The notes under the pieces were generated by a model. That model was not told the DNA's origin. It did no database searches and was given only the letters and a program-made list of their open reading frames with translations. This document shows positions 25,822-32,852 of a stretch of 64,000 nucleotides of DNA, piece by piece. Numbering within the stretch: position 1 is the first letter of the stretch; each line of letters begins with the position of its first letter. The translations under genes were made by a program, and so were the position numbers. Source of the stretch: Lachnospiraceae bacterium (GTDB lineage: Bacteria; Bacillota; Clostridia; Lachnospirales; Lachnospiraceae); the NCBI GenBank assembly GCA_017434885.1, contig JAFSGE010000016.1, positions 1-64,000 of the forward strand. Reading direction: 5' to 3'.

Positions 25822-27356
25822 GCTTCCACCTTATCTTTCTTTGCACCTGCCATGTAAAGGCCAAGTTCTTCCTGAGTTACATTCTTAGGGTCAAATTCCC
25901 CTACAATCTCTCCCTGATGCATAACAAGGATTCGATCCGGTACATCCATTACTTCATCAAGTTCTAAGGAAACCAAAAGAACTGCCTTGCCTGCATCTCT
26001 CTGTGCAACAAGCTGTTTGTGAATATATTCTATAGCGCCTACATCAAGACCTCTGGTAGGCTGAACTGCAATTAACAGCTCAGGATTTTTGTCAATTTCC
26101 CTTGCTATAATCGCCTTCTGCTGATTACCGCCGGACATACTTCTGGCAGTCGTAGCCGCACCTTGTCCCGAACGGACATCATACTGCTCAATCAATCTTT
26201 CGGCATATTTACGGATATTTGCTTTATTCATAATACCAAATTTGCCTGAAAATTCCGGTTCATAGTAACGTTTCAGTATCATGTTATCCTCAAGAGAATA
26301 ATCCAATACCAGTCCGTGCTTATGACGGTCTTCGGGGATATGGCTGATGCCCATATCATTCCGCTTACGGATACTTAAATTTGTAATATCCTGACCAAGC
26401 AGTTCTATCCGGCCTCCTGCAGCCGCTTCCAGTCCGGTAAGTGCATACACAAGCTCTGTCTGTCCGTTTCCGTCAATTCCCGCAACACAGACAATTTCTC
26501 CCTCACGAACTTTGAAAGAAACATTCTTTACCGCATCATTCTTATGCAGATTGGATGCAACCGTAAGATTCTGAACATCCAGTACAACTTTGCCCGGTTT
26601 TGCTTCCTCTTTGTGTACGTGGAAATTCACATTACGCCCTACCATCATGGCAGAGAGCTCCTCCGCACTGGTATCTGCAATATTTACCGTACCGATATAT
26701 TTTCCTTTACGCAAAACACTGCAACGGTCTGCCACAGACATAATCTCACCCAACTTATGGGAAATGAAAAGAATACTCTTTCCTTCTGCCGCAAGATTTT
26801 TCATAATCTGCATCAGTTCCGTAATTTCCTGCGGAGTCAGCACTGCTGTTGGTTCATCAAATATCAAAATTTCATTATCACGATAGAGCATCTTCAAAAT
26901 TTCCGTACGTTGCTGCATACCTACTGTAATGTCTTCTATCAGCGCATCGGGATTTATGTGAAGCCCGTACTTTTCCGAAAGCTCTGTTACTTTCTTTCTT
27001 GCTTCCGCCTTGTTGAGAAAACCGAGTTTATTGGGTTCCACACCCAAAATTATATTATCTAATACAGAGAAACACTCTACCAGTTTAAAATGCTGATGCA
27101 CCATGCCGATTCCCAAATCGTTGGCATCATTGGGATTTTCAATTTTCACGTCTTTTCCGTCTTTTCTGATTTTGCCCTCTTCCGGCTGGTAAAGACCGAA
27201 TAAAACGCTCATCAATGTGGATTTTCCGGCTCCGTTTTCGCCCAGAAGCGCATGAATTTCACCCTTCTTAAGCTGAATGGTAATATTATCGTTTGCAACG
27301 ATGCCCGGAAATCTCTTTGTAATATTTAGCATTTCTATTGCATATGGCTGTTCCAA
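25818..27356 (-). CDS. Nucleoside-type ABC transporter, double ATPase (NupO-like)
   Basis: 512-residue protein with two fused nucleotide-binding domains, as in RbsA and NupO. First domain: Walker A GENGAGKSTL near residue 40 and Walker B ILIFDEPTAVL near 160. Second domain: degenerate P-loop GIDGNGQTELV near 290, the signature MSGGNQQK near 405 and AVQPTRGLD near 430. One competent and one degenerate site is normal for this class. It follows the binding-protein gene after a hairpin terminator, so it may be expressed at a lower level. Confidence 0.92.
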   Translation of the reverse strand: MEQPYAIEMLNITKRFPGIVANDNITIQLKKGEIHALLGENGAGKSTLMSVLFGLYQPEEGKIRKDGKDVKIENPNDANDLGIGMVHQHFKLVECFSVLDNIILGVEPNKLGFLNKAEARKKVTELSEKYGLHINPDALIEDITVGMQQRTEILKMLYRDNEILIFDEPTAVLTPQEITELMQIMKNLAAEGKSILFISHKLGEIMSVADRCSVLRKGKYIGTVNIADTSAEELSAMMVGRNVNFHVHKEEAKPGKVVLDVQNLTVASNLHKNDAVKNVSFKVREGEIVCVAGIDGNGQTELVYALTGLEAAAGGRIELLGQDITNLSIRKRNDMGISHIPEDRHKHGLVLDYSLEDNMILKRYYEPEFSGKFGIMNKANIRKYAERLIEQYDVRSGQGAATTARSMSGGNQQKAIIAREIDKNPELLIAVQPTRGLDVGAIEYIHKQLVAQRDAGKAVLLVSLELDEVMDVPDRILVMHQGEIVGEFDPKNVTQEELGLYMAGAKKDKVEA

Positions 27357-27450
27357 AATATTCCCTCTCTTTCAGCAACATTTCTTCCTATAAAGGAACA
27401 AATTCATTATACTATAGCTTTACCCATTCTTCAAATAAAAACGTATATGC

Positions 27451-27489
27451 AAAAACAGGCAGACAGCCGAAGCTGCCCGCCTGTTTTTT
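27451..27489 (-). terminator. Terminator/attenuator after the BMP lipoprotein gene
   Basis: ACAGGC...GCCTGT outer arms with an inner AGC-CGAA-GCT stem (27455-27484) and T-rich tails on both sides. It lies in the 154-base gap between the lipoprotein gene and the ATPase gene and probably reduces transcription of the rest of the importer. Confidence 0.8.
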
Positions 27490-27510
27490 AGCTATTCATC
27501 AAACCGAAAA

Positions 27511-28686
27511 TTATTTCAGGTTTCCTAACCATTCCACTGTACAGTTAGTTGTTGCAGGTTCTGCGCTGATATCGTTAGATACAGTGATGGTTCCTGCATA
27601 CATATCTGCAACCATCTGCTTGTAGTCATCCTGGCTAAAGCCGTCAGCCCACTGTGTGGATTCCATAGGAATCTGAACATAGTTTGCTTCCGGATTGTCA
27701 CCGGAGATTAAACCGAGAGTTGTAATCTTGCCTGCATAATCAGCCCACTTGTCATTTACAATCACATCTTCAAGTGCATCGTAAGTTGCAGGATAAAGAC
27801 CCTTCATAGCAGAAGTTACTGTCATATTTTCACCGTAAGCACCGTCAATGATAGCTGCCTGGTCAACGTCAACACCGATTACCTTGCCGCCAACCTTCTG
27901 AGCTGCTTCTGCTGCAGATGTATAGATACCGCCGCCACATGCAAATACGATTTCCGTACCTGCTGCACACCATGTATCTACTGCTGCTGTGATATCAGCA
28001 TCTCCGTAGAACTGGTTGCCGTAAGCATACTTCATTTCTGTTGTAATTCCAAGCTCTGCGGACGCAGCGTCTGCTCCCTGTACGAAACCGTAACCGTATC
28101 TCATAACTGCGGGAACTGCCATACCACCAAGGAATCCGAGCTTTGTATAACCAAGCTTAACTGCTGCATATCCTGCCATGTAACCGCAAAGTTCTTCCTG
28201 GAAGATTGCGCAGTATACATTGTCAGAATTGTAGTAATCTGTTACATTCCAGTTATCAGGATTGTAATCGTATGTTTCACCCTTTGCTGCAACACCGGCT
28301 TCCAAAATGTCGCCTGCTGCCACGTCAAGTGCGATAAACTTTACATCAGGATAGTTGCCTGCTGCTTCTACGATTGTTCCTCCGAATGCATATCCGGGCA
28401 TAACAATTACGTTGTAGCCTTCATCAACAGCCTTGTCCACCATAGCTACACGGTCTGCTGTGTTGTCGCCTGCGGGCTTATAGTATGTGAACTCAATACC
28501 CTGAGATTCACAGAATGCCTTACAAGCTTCATAGGTTGTCTGATTGAAGGACTGGTCTGTAATATCACCGTAGTCTGTAATCATAGCAACCTTGTAACCT
28601 GCTTCTCCTTCAGAAGCAGAGCCTCCGCATGCGCAAAGAGAAAGTACCATGCACATAGCGAGAATGAGGGATAATACCTTTTTCAT
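27511..28686 (-). CDS. BMP-family nucleoside-binding lipoprotein
   Basis: 391-residue extracellular binding protein of the BMP/PnrA family, which binds purine or pyrimidine nucleosides. The lipoprotein signal ends in the lipobox LCAC (Cys20). Family features: VAMITDYGDITDQSFNQTTYEA near residue 34, FIALDV near 120, LGFLGGMAVPAV near 183 and the VIGVDVDQA segment near 270. It is the first gene of the importer; promoter and ribosome binding site (AGGAGGAAAAGAA) are clear. Near tdk, thymidine or mixed nucleosides are plausible ligands. Confidence 0.93.
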   Translation of the reverse strand: MKKVLSLILAMCMVLSLCACGGSASEGEAGYKVAMITDYGDITDQSFNQTTYEACKAFCESQGIEFTYYKPAGDNTADRVAMVDKAVDEGYNVIVMPGYAFGGTIVEAAGNYPDVKFIALDVAAGDILEAGVAAKGETYDYNPDNWNVTDYYNSDNVYCAIFQEELCGYMAGYAAVKLGYTKLGFLGGMAVPAVMRYGYGFVQGADAASAELGITTEMKYAYGNQFYGDADITAAVDTWCAAGTEIVFACGGGIYTSAAEAAQKVGGKVIGVDVDQAAIIDGAYGENMTVTSAMKGLYPATYDALEDVIVNDKWADYAGKITTLGLISGDNPEANYVQIPMESTQWADGFSQDDYKQMVADMYAGTITVSNDISAEPATTNCTVEWLGNLK

Positions 28687-28720
28687 TTCTTTTCCTCCTA
28701 TTGGTATAATAATGAAATCA

Positions 28721-28749
28721 ATTATAGCAACTTTTATTTTTCAAATCAA
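28721..28749 (-). promoter_or_regulatory. Importer promoter inside the right element end
   Basis: TTGATT (28744-28749), 17 bases, perfect TATAAT (28721-28726) on the minus strand. It lies wholly inside the element, overlapping the last codons of the truncated SpoIID-like frame, so the cargo brings its own promoter. Confidence 0.8.
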
Positions 28750-28757
28750 GAAGTTTT

Positions 28758-28788
28758 AACCAAACCACGAATTTCAAGTGGTTTCGGT
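28758..28788 (-). repeat. Right end of the element (att half-site arm)
   Basis: Read inward on the minus strand it begins ACCGAAACC, as the left end does on the plus strand. Later matches include CT, AATT and GTT. Facing arms like these are expected for the P and P' arms of a serine-integrase attachment site. Confidence 0.7.
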
Positions 28789-29480
28789 ACCACTCCGTAT
28801 ATACCCTGTTCAGTGTAAATGACATGATGGCAAGGGTATTTGCATAAATGGCATTTTCTTCCCATGTAGCATAAATCTCAGAGGAAACGACATTTTTGAT
28901 ATAATCTCGGTACCTTACATAATAGTTTTGTGCTGACGAATCCTGAGGCGCACCGTCATGAACCACCACAAACTCCGGTATCACTACCCTGCTAAGGACA
29001 ATTTCTCCGCTTTCATCCATAGGTTTAATCTCCTCCTCCGGAATCTTGGGCGGATAATTCCCATAAAGCGTGTGATCCGGTATCACTACAAGTTCCTGCG
29101 TCTGGTTCGTTTCAGCCAAAGGCCTCATTGAAATAGGCTGCAAGGCCGTTACATCCGGTAAAATCTCCGTTCCCGAAACATTCACAGTTTCATATCCCGG
29201 TGCCTCTACCTGAATGTTATACTCTGAATAAGGCATCTGCTCTGTGGGTTCTACGCTGTACTCAATAGGCGGTGCCGGCAACTCAATTGCCTCTGTCTGT
29301 CCGGAAGAATCGGTGATAATCCTTTCAATGGTAACGTCAGGTACTCCTGTATACGATATGGTGACAGTAGCATCCTGTATGGGAATCAAACCAAGTGTCG
29401 ATGTAACATTAATCTGCAATCTGCCAAGCTGTGTGTTATCCGTCTGCATCATGCGCAAACTGTTTTTGGGCATAAAAATA

Positions 29481-29516
29481 CCTCTGCATATAGATTTATT
29501 TTATCATATGCAGAGG
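29481..29516 (-). terminator. htpG terminator that also buries a ribosome binding site
   Basis: Perfect 11-bp stem CCTCTGCATAT (29481-29491) with ATATGCAGAGG (29506-29516), followed on the minus strand by TATTTTTATG. It is 35 bases past the htpG stop. The AGAGG that serves the SpoIID-like start lies in its 3' arm, so read-through mRNA would not be translated. Confidence 0.8.
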
Positions 29517-29528
29517 TTTTACTTTGGT
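29502..29528 (-). promoter_or_regulatory. Possible sigma-K promoter of the split SpoIID-like gene
   Basis: On the minus strand AC (29527-29528), 16 bases, then CATATGATA (29502-29510), matching the mother-cell sigma-K pattern AC-N16-CATAnnnTA. A start a few bases on falls in the hairpin loop, giving a transcript without the 5' arm and with a free ribosome binding site. The motif is short and AT-rich, so a chance match is possible. Confidence 0.4.
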
Positions 29529-29551
29529 TGCTTAATCGGTCATTCCCAATC

Positions 29552-31606
29552 TTATTTAGTAAGAAGCATCATAATATCATTACTTCTTGCCACAAACTTG
29601 CTCATTGACTCAGGATCGAGAGGCGCATGCTGCAGAAGTGCAAGATCATAAAGTTGCTCACAAATCATGCCTACATTTTCGCTCTCGGTATTGTCCATAA
29701 TGTACTGCACCAAAGGATGATTTGCATTGAGAATCAGGGTTTCGCCTTCCTTGCCGAAATCTCCCATATCCATGCCCGGCATAGAATACATCTTCATCAT
29801 ATCCTGCATTCTTCTGCTCTCTTCGGATAAGGTAATCATGGACGAAATCTTCTTATTTTTGAGTTTTTCCACTTTCACTGCAATCTTATCCTTCTTAAGT
29901 ACCTTCTGCATTACCTTGCCGATATTTTCTGCTGCTTCTTCCATTTCCTTTTCTGCCTTCTTGGAAGTCTTTGCCTTGAAAGTATCGGTTAAGTCTGCAT
30001 CAATTCTCTGGAACTTAATGCCTTCATTCTTTGCCTCAAGCTGAGAAACAAAAGGCTGGTCAATATTGTGTGTCAAAATCACCGCATCCATCTTAGCAGC
30101 TTTAAACATATTGATATACTGGCTCTGCTGCTTTTCATCGGTTACGTAGTAAATTACTTTTTCTTTCTTTTCTTCTTCCTCATCTTCGGAAATCACATTG
30201 CCGTCCGCATCTACCACTTCTGCATCAACGGTATCGTTTTCCTGTGCTTCTTCCCCTTCCGTCTCATCAGGGTCTATCTTATTCACTTCCAGACATTCAG
30301 GCAATGTAAGATATTTGCCGTCAAGATTCTTGAACAGAATATAATCTGTCATCTTTTCACAGAACTTATCATCCTTCAGGCAACCGAATTTGATAAACGG
30401 GCTGATGTCATCCCAGTATTTGTCGTATTCTTCCTTTTCAGTCTTACACATGCCTGCCAGCTTGTCTGCCACTTTCTTGGAGATATAATCAGAAATCTTC
30501 TTTACAAAACCGTCATTCTGAAGAGCACTTCTGGATACGTTAAGAGGCAGGTCGGGACAATCGATTACCCCCTTAAGGAGCATCAAAAACTCAGGAATAA
30601 CTTCTTTGATGTTATCTGCGATAAACACCTGATTGTTGTAAAGTTTAATCACTCCTTCAATGGACTCATACTCCATGTTAATCTTGGGGAAATACAAAAT
30701 ACCTTTTAAATTGAACGGATAATCCATATTCAGATGAATCCAGAATAAAGGCTCTTTGTAATCCTGGAATACCTTACGGTAAAATTCCAGATATTCTTCT
30801 CTGCTGCACTCATTGGGATGCTTTGCCCAAAGAGGCATTGTCTCATTCAAGAGCTCAGGACGCTTTACAATCTTGTATTTTAACTCATCCTCTTCCTTCT
30901 CGGGTTTGATTTCTTCCACTACCACGTCCGTATCTAACTTCTCGTCAGCCTTGATGGTCTGGGTATCTGTAGTATTTTCCTTGGAAAGATAAACCTCGGT
31001 AGGCATAAAGGAACAGTATTTCTTAATTACCTCTCTTGCCTTATATTCATTGCAGAACTCAAGAACATCATCATTTAAAAACAGAGTAATGGTTGTACCT
31101 ACTTCCTCCCTTGTTCCGTCACTCATATCAAACTCTGTGCCGCCGTCACATTCCCAATGTACTGCCGTAGCACCATCCTGCCATGAAAGGGTATCGATAT
31201 GCACCTCATCCGCTACCATGAATGCAGAATAGAATCCGAGACCGAAATGACCGATAATCTGGTCTTCATTGGTTTTGTCTTTGTATTTTTCGATAAAATC
31301 GGTTGCACCGGAAAAAGCAATCTGATTAATGTACTCTTCCACTTCGTCTGCTGTCATACCAACACCGTTGTCAATAAATTTCAGTGTCTTTTCTTCTGGG
31401 TTGACAAGCACCTGAATCTTTGCCTTATAGCCTTCCGGAAGACTGTACTCACCCATCATGTCCAGTTTCTTTAACTTGGTAATGGCATCACAACCGTTGG
31501 AGATTAATTCTCTGTAAAAAATGTCATGGTCGGAATACAACCACTTTTTAATAATCGGAAAAATGTTTTCGCTGTTAATTGATAAACTGCCGTGCTTTGC
31601 TGCCAC
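29552..31606 (-). CDS. htpG: Molecular chaperone HtpG (Hsp90)
   Basis: 684-residue cytosolic Hsp90. N-terminal GHKL ATPase motifs are clear: RELISNGCDAI (with Cys instead of the usual Ala after NG), DNGVGMT near residue 79 and IGHFGLGFYSAFMV near 115. The middle domain (KGVIDCPDLPLNVSRSALQ) and C-terminal dimerisation domain are present. An acidic insertion (EGEEAQENDTVDAEVVDADG, then EDEEEEKKE) near 450-490 lengthens it. The start is the GTG at 31606, 8 bases after AAGGAG; the GTG at 31615 overlaps that site. It is regulated by its own promoter with a CIRCE element upstream. Confidence 0.96.
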   Translation of the reverse strand: MAAKHGSLSINSENIFPIIKKWLYSDHDIFYRELISNGCDAITKLKKLDMMGEYSLPEGYKAKIQVLVNPEEKTLKFIDNGVGMTADEVEEYINQIAFSGATDFIEKYKDKTNEDQIIGHFGLGFYSAFMVADEVHIDTLSWQDGATAVHWECDGGTEFDMSDGTREEVGTTITLFLNDDVLEFCNEYKAREVIKKYCSFMPTEVYLSKENTTDTQTIKADEKLDTDVVVEEIKPEKEEDELKYKIVKRPELLNETMPLWAKHPNECSREEYLEFYRKVFQDYKEPLFWIHLNMDYPFNLKGILYFPKINMEYESIEGVIKLYNNQVFIADNIKEVIPEFLMLLKGVIDCPDLPLNVSRSALQNDGFVKKISDYISKKVADKLAGMCKTEKEEYDKYWDDISPFIKFGCLKDDKFCEKMTDYILFKNLDGKYLTLPECLEVNKIDPDETEGEEAQENDTVDAEVVDADGNVISEDEEEEKKEKVIYYVTDEKQQSQYINMFKAAKMDAVILTHNIDQPFVSQLEAKNEGIKFQRIDADLTDTFKAKTSKKAEKEMEEAAENIGKVMQKVLKKDKIAVKVEKLKNKKISSMITLSEESRRMQDMMKMYSMPGMDMGDFGKEGETLILNANHPLVQYIMDNTESENVGMICEQLYDLALLQHAPLDPESMSKFVARSNDIMMLLTK

Positions 31607-31658
31607 GATAATCACTCCTTTTTGTAAAAATCATTTTGAATCAATTTCACTAAAACTA

Positions 31659-31687
31659 AGTGTAATTCTGCACGGGTTAAAAGTCAA
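31659..31687 (-). promoter_or_regulatory. htpG promoter
   Basis: TTGACT (31682-31687), 17 bases, TACACT (31659-31664) on the minus strand, about 50 bases upstream of the start codon. Confidence 0.82.
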
Positions 31688-31694
31688 GACAAAA

Positions 31695-31721
31695 TTAGCA
31701 CTCATTTGTTACGAGTGCTAA
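31695..31721. promoter_or_regulatory. CIRCE element (HrcA operator)
   Basis: Exact consensus TTAGCACTC-N9-GAGTGCTAA. HrcA binds this element to repress heat-shock genes. It lies 7 bases upstream of the htpG -35 rather than downstream of the -10, which is the more common position. Confidence 0.95.
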
Positions 31722-31783
31722 TAATCATTCGAAAATGCCGTAAATACGCGGTTTTTATATTTATTAAATTTTTATAAATCGAA

Positions 31784-32842
31784 TTATTCTCCCATATATT
31801 TATGATAAATTTCAAAGAAATCCGTTGTGGTAATTTCTTCTCCTTCCGGAAATGAAACCTCCTCCCACAAATCATCGTTCAGCTTTTTGGTAAGAGTATC
31901 CGCAAACACCTCATATTCCTGACCGAACACTTCTTCTCTTCGTTTTTCCACAATTTTAATTTTATTGGCATCGGTCTCTTCTCTGTTAAAGGTATTGATA
32001 CATTTTATAATATGATATCCGTAAGATGTTTCAATAATTTCACTGATTTCTCCTGTTTCCAGATTAAATCCGGTCTCCTCAAAGGCACTCTCCATTTCTC
32101 CTTTGCCGAATGAAACGGTCCCTTTTTCCCCCTCGCTGTATTCCAGTACCAGTTGTTCAAAATCACTGCCCTCTTCCTTTGCCATTTTCAGAACTTCTTT
32201 TGCCTCTTGTAATACTTTGGCTTTTCGGTCTTCGGAATAATCAATTTTCTGGCCTGTTCCGTCCATTTCATAGGTTTTGAACAAAATATGCTGTACGGTA
32301 ATGGTTCTGGCCTCATCGTCACTGATTTCAGGGTTAATATCCTTGATAATATCCTTATAAATTTTCTCAGCAAGCGCATACTCTCTGTATAAAGATTCTA
32401 TCCTTTCGCAGGTTACGTTCATTTCCCGTATTTCGGTTTCATTAAGGGTTTCATAGTAAGCCTGTGCCGCCTGTGCCACTTTTCCGTTCTCTTCTTCATC
32501 CAAAGTAATCCCATTTTGCCGGGCTAAGAGATTCATGATTTTTATCTGTGAAATTTGCGCCAATACGGTTTCTTTGATATTTTCTTCCAAGGTCGTTCCG
32601 TTAAAATCCTTTTCCCAGATTTCATCCCCGTATATTGCCTCATACTGATTCCGTGTATTGGTTAAAAGCAGCATAACCTCCGGTAACGTGCAGGAAATAT
32701 CTTCTACCCGGAACACTTCGTCTTTTTCGAATCCCGTGGTAAGTACTACTTTTTCTATTTTTCCCTGATTACCGCAGCCTGCGGTCATAACTGCCATCAT
32801 TAATAACAGTAAAAGCAGGATTTTCTTTTTCATGGCTGTCAT
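31784..32842 (-). CDS. Parvulin-type foldase lipoprotein (PrsA-like)
   Basis: 352-residue peptidyl-prolyl isomerase anchored outside the membrane, helping secreted proteins fold. The lipoprotein signal ends in MTAGC (Cys23). A SurA/PrsA-like helical region (about 40-180) precedes a PpiC domain (TVQHILF near residue 192, FGKGEME, then TSYGYHIIKC near 290). A 20-residue charged insertion follows HILFKTYE. I start at 32842, with AGGAGG 6 bases before. It begins 10 bases after the sbcC stop, so it is co-transcribed with sbcDC, an unexpected pairing. Confidence 0.88.
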   Translation of the reverse strand: MTAMKKKILLLLLLMMAVMTAGCGNQGKIEKVVLTTGFEKDEVFRVEDISCTLPEVMLLLTNTRNQYEAIYGDEIWEKDFNGTTLEENIKETVLAQISQIKIMNLLARQNGITLDEEENGKVAQAAQAYYETLNETEIREMNVTCERIESLYREYALAEKIYKDIIKDINPEISDDEARTITVQHILFKTYEMDGTGQKIDYSEDRKAKVLQEAKEVLKMAKEEGSDFEQLVLEYSEGEKGTVSFGKGEMESAFEETGFNLETGEISEIIETSYGYHIIKCINTFNREETDANKIKIVEKRREEVFGQEYEVFADTLTKKLNDDLWEEVSFPEGEEITTTDFFEIYHKYMGE

Positions 32843-32852
32843 TCTAAGCCTC

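Larger units (their letters stand above)
21093..28788. mobile_element. 7.7-kb large-serine-recombinase element inserted in the SpoIID-like gene
   Basis: Boundaries are set by three observations. The two parts of the SpoIID-like gene abut the element at 21094 and about 28788, and rejoin in frame (GAG TGG TAC + CGG AAT CAG gives E-W-Y-R-N-Q). Both ends carry facing inverted copies of ACCGAAACC. The recombinase gene stops 5 bases inside the left end. Contents: recombinase, a 61-residue protein coupled to it, tdk on the opposite strand, and a four-gene nucleoside-type ABC importer with its own promoter just inside the right end. No phage, plasmid or conjugation genes are present, so it is a small integrative element or a skin-like intervening element. 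Confidence 0.85.
28718..29473 (-). pseudogene. SpoIID-like/peptidoglycan-binding protein, N-terminal part (split gene)
   Basis: 251 codons. About 230 residues are native: an N-terminal transthyretin/carboxypeptidase-regulatory-like domain (INVTSTLGLIPIQDATVTISY, about 18-38) and the first half of a SpoIID domain (YRDYIKNVVSSEIYATW, about 187-203; NRVYTEWYRN at 222-231). The last 20 codons, from HLKFVVWLK on, come from the element. The rest of the gene is at 20513-21094. Joined, they give about 420 residues in one frame. No signal peptide is evident. The ATG at 29473 has AGAGG 7 bases upstream, inside a hairpin. If the element never excises, only a fragment without the peptidoglycan-binding domain is made. 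Confidence 0.88.

Noticed and set aside
21093-28788. Prophage or conjugative element
   Set aside because: No structural, replication, relaxase or mating genes are present between the two ends.
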